A stretch of 64,000 nucleotides of DNA from Saccharopolyspora phatthalungensis (GTDB lineage Bacteria; Actinomycetota; Actinomycetes; Mycobacteriales; Pseudonocardiaceae): contig NZ_JACHIW010000002.1 of assembly GCF_014203395.1 (NCBI RefSeq), forward strand, positions 744,001 to 808,000. Reading direction: 5' to 3'. The number at the start of each line of letters is the position of its first letter. The stretch's first letter is position 1. Below, piece after piece: positions 63,187 through 64,000 of this stretch. A program made the translations under genes and the position numbers. The notes beneath the pieces are model-generated. The model was given only the letters and a program-made list of their open reading frames with translations. It was not told where the DNA came from and searched no databases.

Positions 63187-63660
63187 CTAGTCTCGTTCGG
63201 CCCCGTCTGGCCAGATGACGGTGACCGGCACAGCACGGTCGCGGGCGGCGTTGACGACATCGGCCGTGCCGCCGTAGCCCCGAGCCGGCTTACCGTCCCA
63301 CACCGCTACAAGCTTGTCCGCCATCTCGACCATCTTCACGCTGGCCACCATGTGCGACTCCGACGTGGAATCCGGAAAATCGAGCCGAACGACATCCGAG
63401 GCCCGGCCAAGCAGATCGTCGTACTCGGCATGGTGCTCTTCGGGCAGCTTGTCGCGGTAGTTGACGGCCGGAACGATGACCACCAGCGAACCACCCTGAT
63501 CCAGAACTGCTCGCGCAAAAAGCGCATCCGCACCGTCGGCGATACAGCTCAACCCGACCAGGGAACCTTCGTACTGCCCCAGCTCCGTACGGAGTGCGGC
63601 CTGCACCAGCTCCACCGTCCGCTGCGCCAGCCCCCGATGTCCTGTCACCGCAAGTCGCAT
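63187..63660 (-). CDS. SLOG-superfamily (Rossmann-like nucleotide-binding) protein
   Basis: The 157-residue protein begins MRLAVTGHRGL and contains LVGLSCIADGADALFARAVL, LVVIVPAVNYRDKLPEEHHA and ADKLVAVWDGKPARGYGGTA, matching the DprA/YpsA-like SLOG fold that binds nucleotide-derived ligands. Many SLOG proteins act in nucleotide signalling or in defence systems (sensor of NAD or ADP-ribose signals), but this stand-alone member is uncharacterised. ATG 63660 has GGAG at eight bases. It is on the same strand as, and 115 bases after, the XRE gene. Confidence 0.75.
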   Translation of the reverse strand: MRLAVTGHRGLAQRTVELVQAALRTELGQYEGSLVGLSCIADGADALFARAVLDQGGSLVVIVPAVNYRDKLPEEHHAEYDDLLGRASDVVRLDFPDSTSESHMVASVKMVEMADKLVAVWDGKPARGYGGTADVVNAARDRAVPVTVIWPDGAERD

Positions 63661-63775
63661 TACCACCGCTCCTTGGTATAGAGACCGATCAACATATGGT
63701 CCAGAAATTCGGCATCACGGCACGCTGCCGACATCCGAGAACGCAAGTCACGTACGGCAGTTACAGCAACCTACG

Positions 63776-64000
63776 TCACCCTGCGACTCCGACAAACTCC
63801 GAGAGCTCCCGCAGGTCATGCTTGATCGACCGGCGTTCCCGGCGGAGCATGCCGCTCAGCATCGTGTGCACGCGACCAGTAAAGATCAACTGCTCCGGTG
63901 CCGCCATCCGCGCCTCGGTCAGCGCGTCCAGCGCCTCTCTGTACCTCCGACGTAGGTAGTATGCCCACGCCACCGTGATCAGATGTGACACCCTGCGCTC
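63776..64000 (-). CDS. XRE-family regulator, C-terminal end only
   Basis: The frame enters from the window edge and reads VSHLITVAWAYYLRRRYREA, LDALTEARMAAPEQL and SIKHDLRELSEFVGVAG. This is the typical C-terminal TPR-like end of actinomycete XRE regulators of about 400 residues; the helix-turn-helix lies outside the window. It is cut by the edge, not truncated in the genome as far as can be seen. It precedes the SLOG gene and could control it. Confidence 0.65.
   Translation of the reverse strand, partial: ERRVSHLITVAWAYYLRRRYREALDALTEARMAAPEQLIFTGRVHTMLSGMLRRERRSIKHDLRELSEFVGVAG

Overview
This is 64 kb of high-GC, gene-dense DNA with strong G/C third-position bias. The Streptomyces-type gas-vesicle cluster, a SARP-type regulator, mycofactocin-type SDR, ESX-like secreted toxin operon and repeated 3'-end palindromes point to a filamentous actinomycete. 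My guess is Pseudonocardiales, perhaps Saccharopolyspora, but that is inference. No rRNA, tRNA, CRISPR array, IS transposase or phage integrase was recognised.

0-19 kb: a GH15 glucoamylase-like gene cut by the window edge, a DUF222/HNH nuclease, a mycofactocin-type SDR, an XRE/TPR regulator, a giant SARP-BTAD-AAA regulator, a degraded stretch without clear genes (9.7-11 kb), an amphipathic-repeat protein, moaA, a secreted serine protease, a sulfur-transport operon (Cys-rich small protein plus two YeeE/YedE halves), a PAP2 phosphatase, a PRC-barrel protein and a lipoprotein L,D-transpeptidase.

19-32 kb: a type-II NADH dehydrogenase faces a ten-gene gas-vesicle operon on the minus strand (helper, SRPBCC protein, gvpA, F, G, O, J, L, S, K). 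Divergent from it is a FAD/Rieske oxidoreductase, followed by a GYD protein. A translationally coupled serine hydrolase and four-helix membrane protein come next.

32-40 kb: a receiver-like protein, a DRGH nuclease without signal peptide, a LuxR response regulator, three tandem double-LysM genes and a convergent NACHT-LRR NTPase. The spacers between the LysM genes carry copies of the 3' end of the NACHT gene. This shows that LysM gene and NACHT tail were amplified together. It is the most unusual locus in the window.

40-45 kb: an IclR regulator and an intact enoyl-CoA hydratase sit among pieces of at least six other genes (MFS transporter, CoA-transferase III, CoA-transferase subunit A, AMP-ligase, flavoprotein monooxygenase, HTH regulator). 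This is a decayed acyl-CoA catabolic island that still carries two matching candidate IclR operators.

45-64 kb: argG, a PAS-GGDEF-EAL-MEDS-STAS protein, a type II thioesterase facing a ThiH/BioB-like radical SAM enzyme, a LuxR regulator, leucine/phenylalanine/valine dehydrogenase, a secreted phosphoesterase with a lectin domain, a twice-frameshifted adenylate-kinase-like pseudogene, a lipoprotein polysaccharide deacetylase, an ESX-like Hint/Ntox33 toxin operon with an apparent one-base deletion in the toxin, a SLOG-fold protein and the 3' end of an XRE regulator.

A palindrome-of-palindromes built on GATTTCAATGGAAATC occurs four times, always beyond gene 3' ends, and probably acts as a (bidirectional) terminator.
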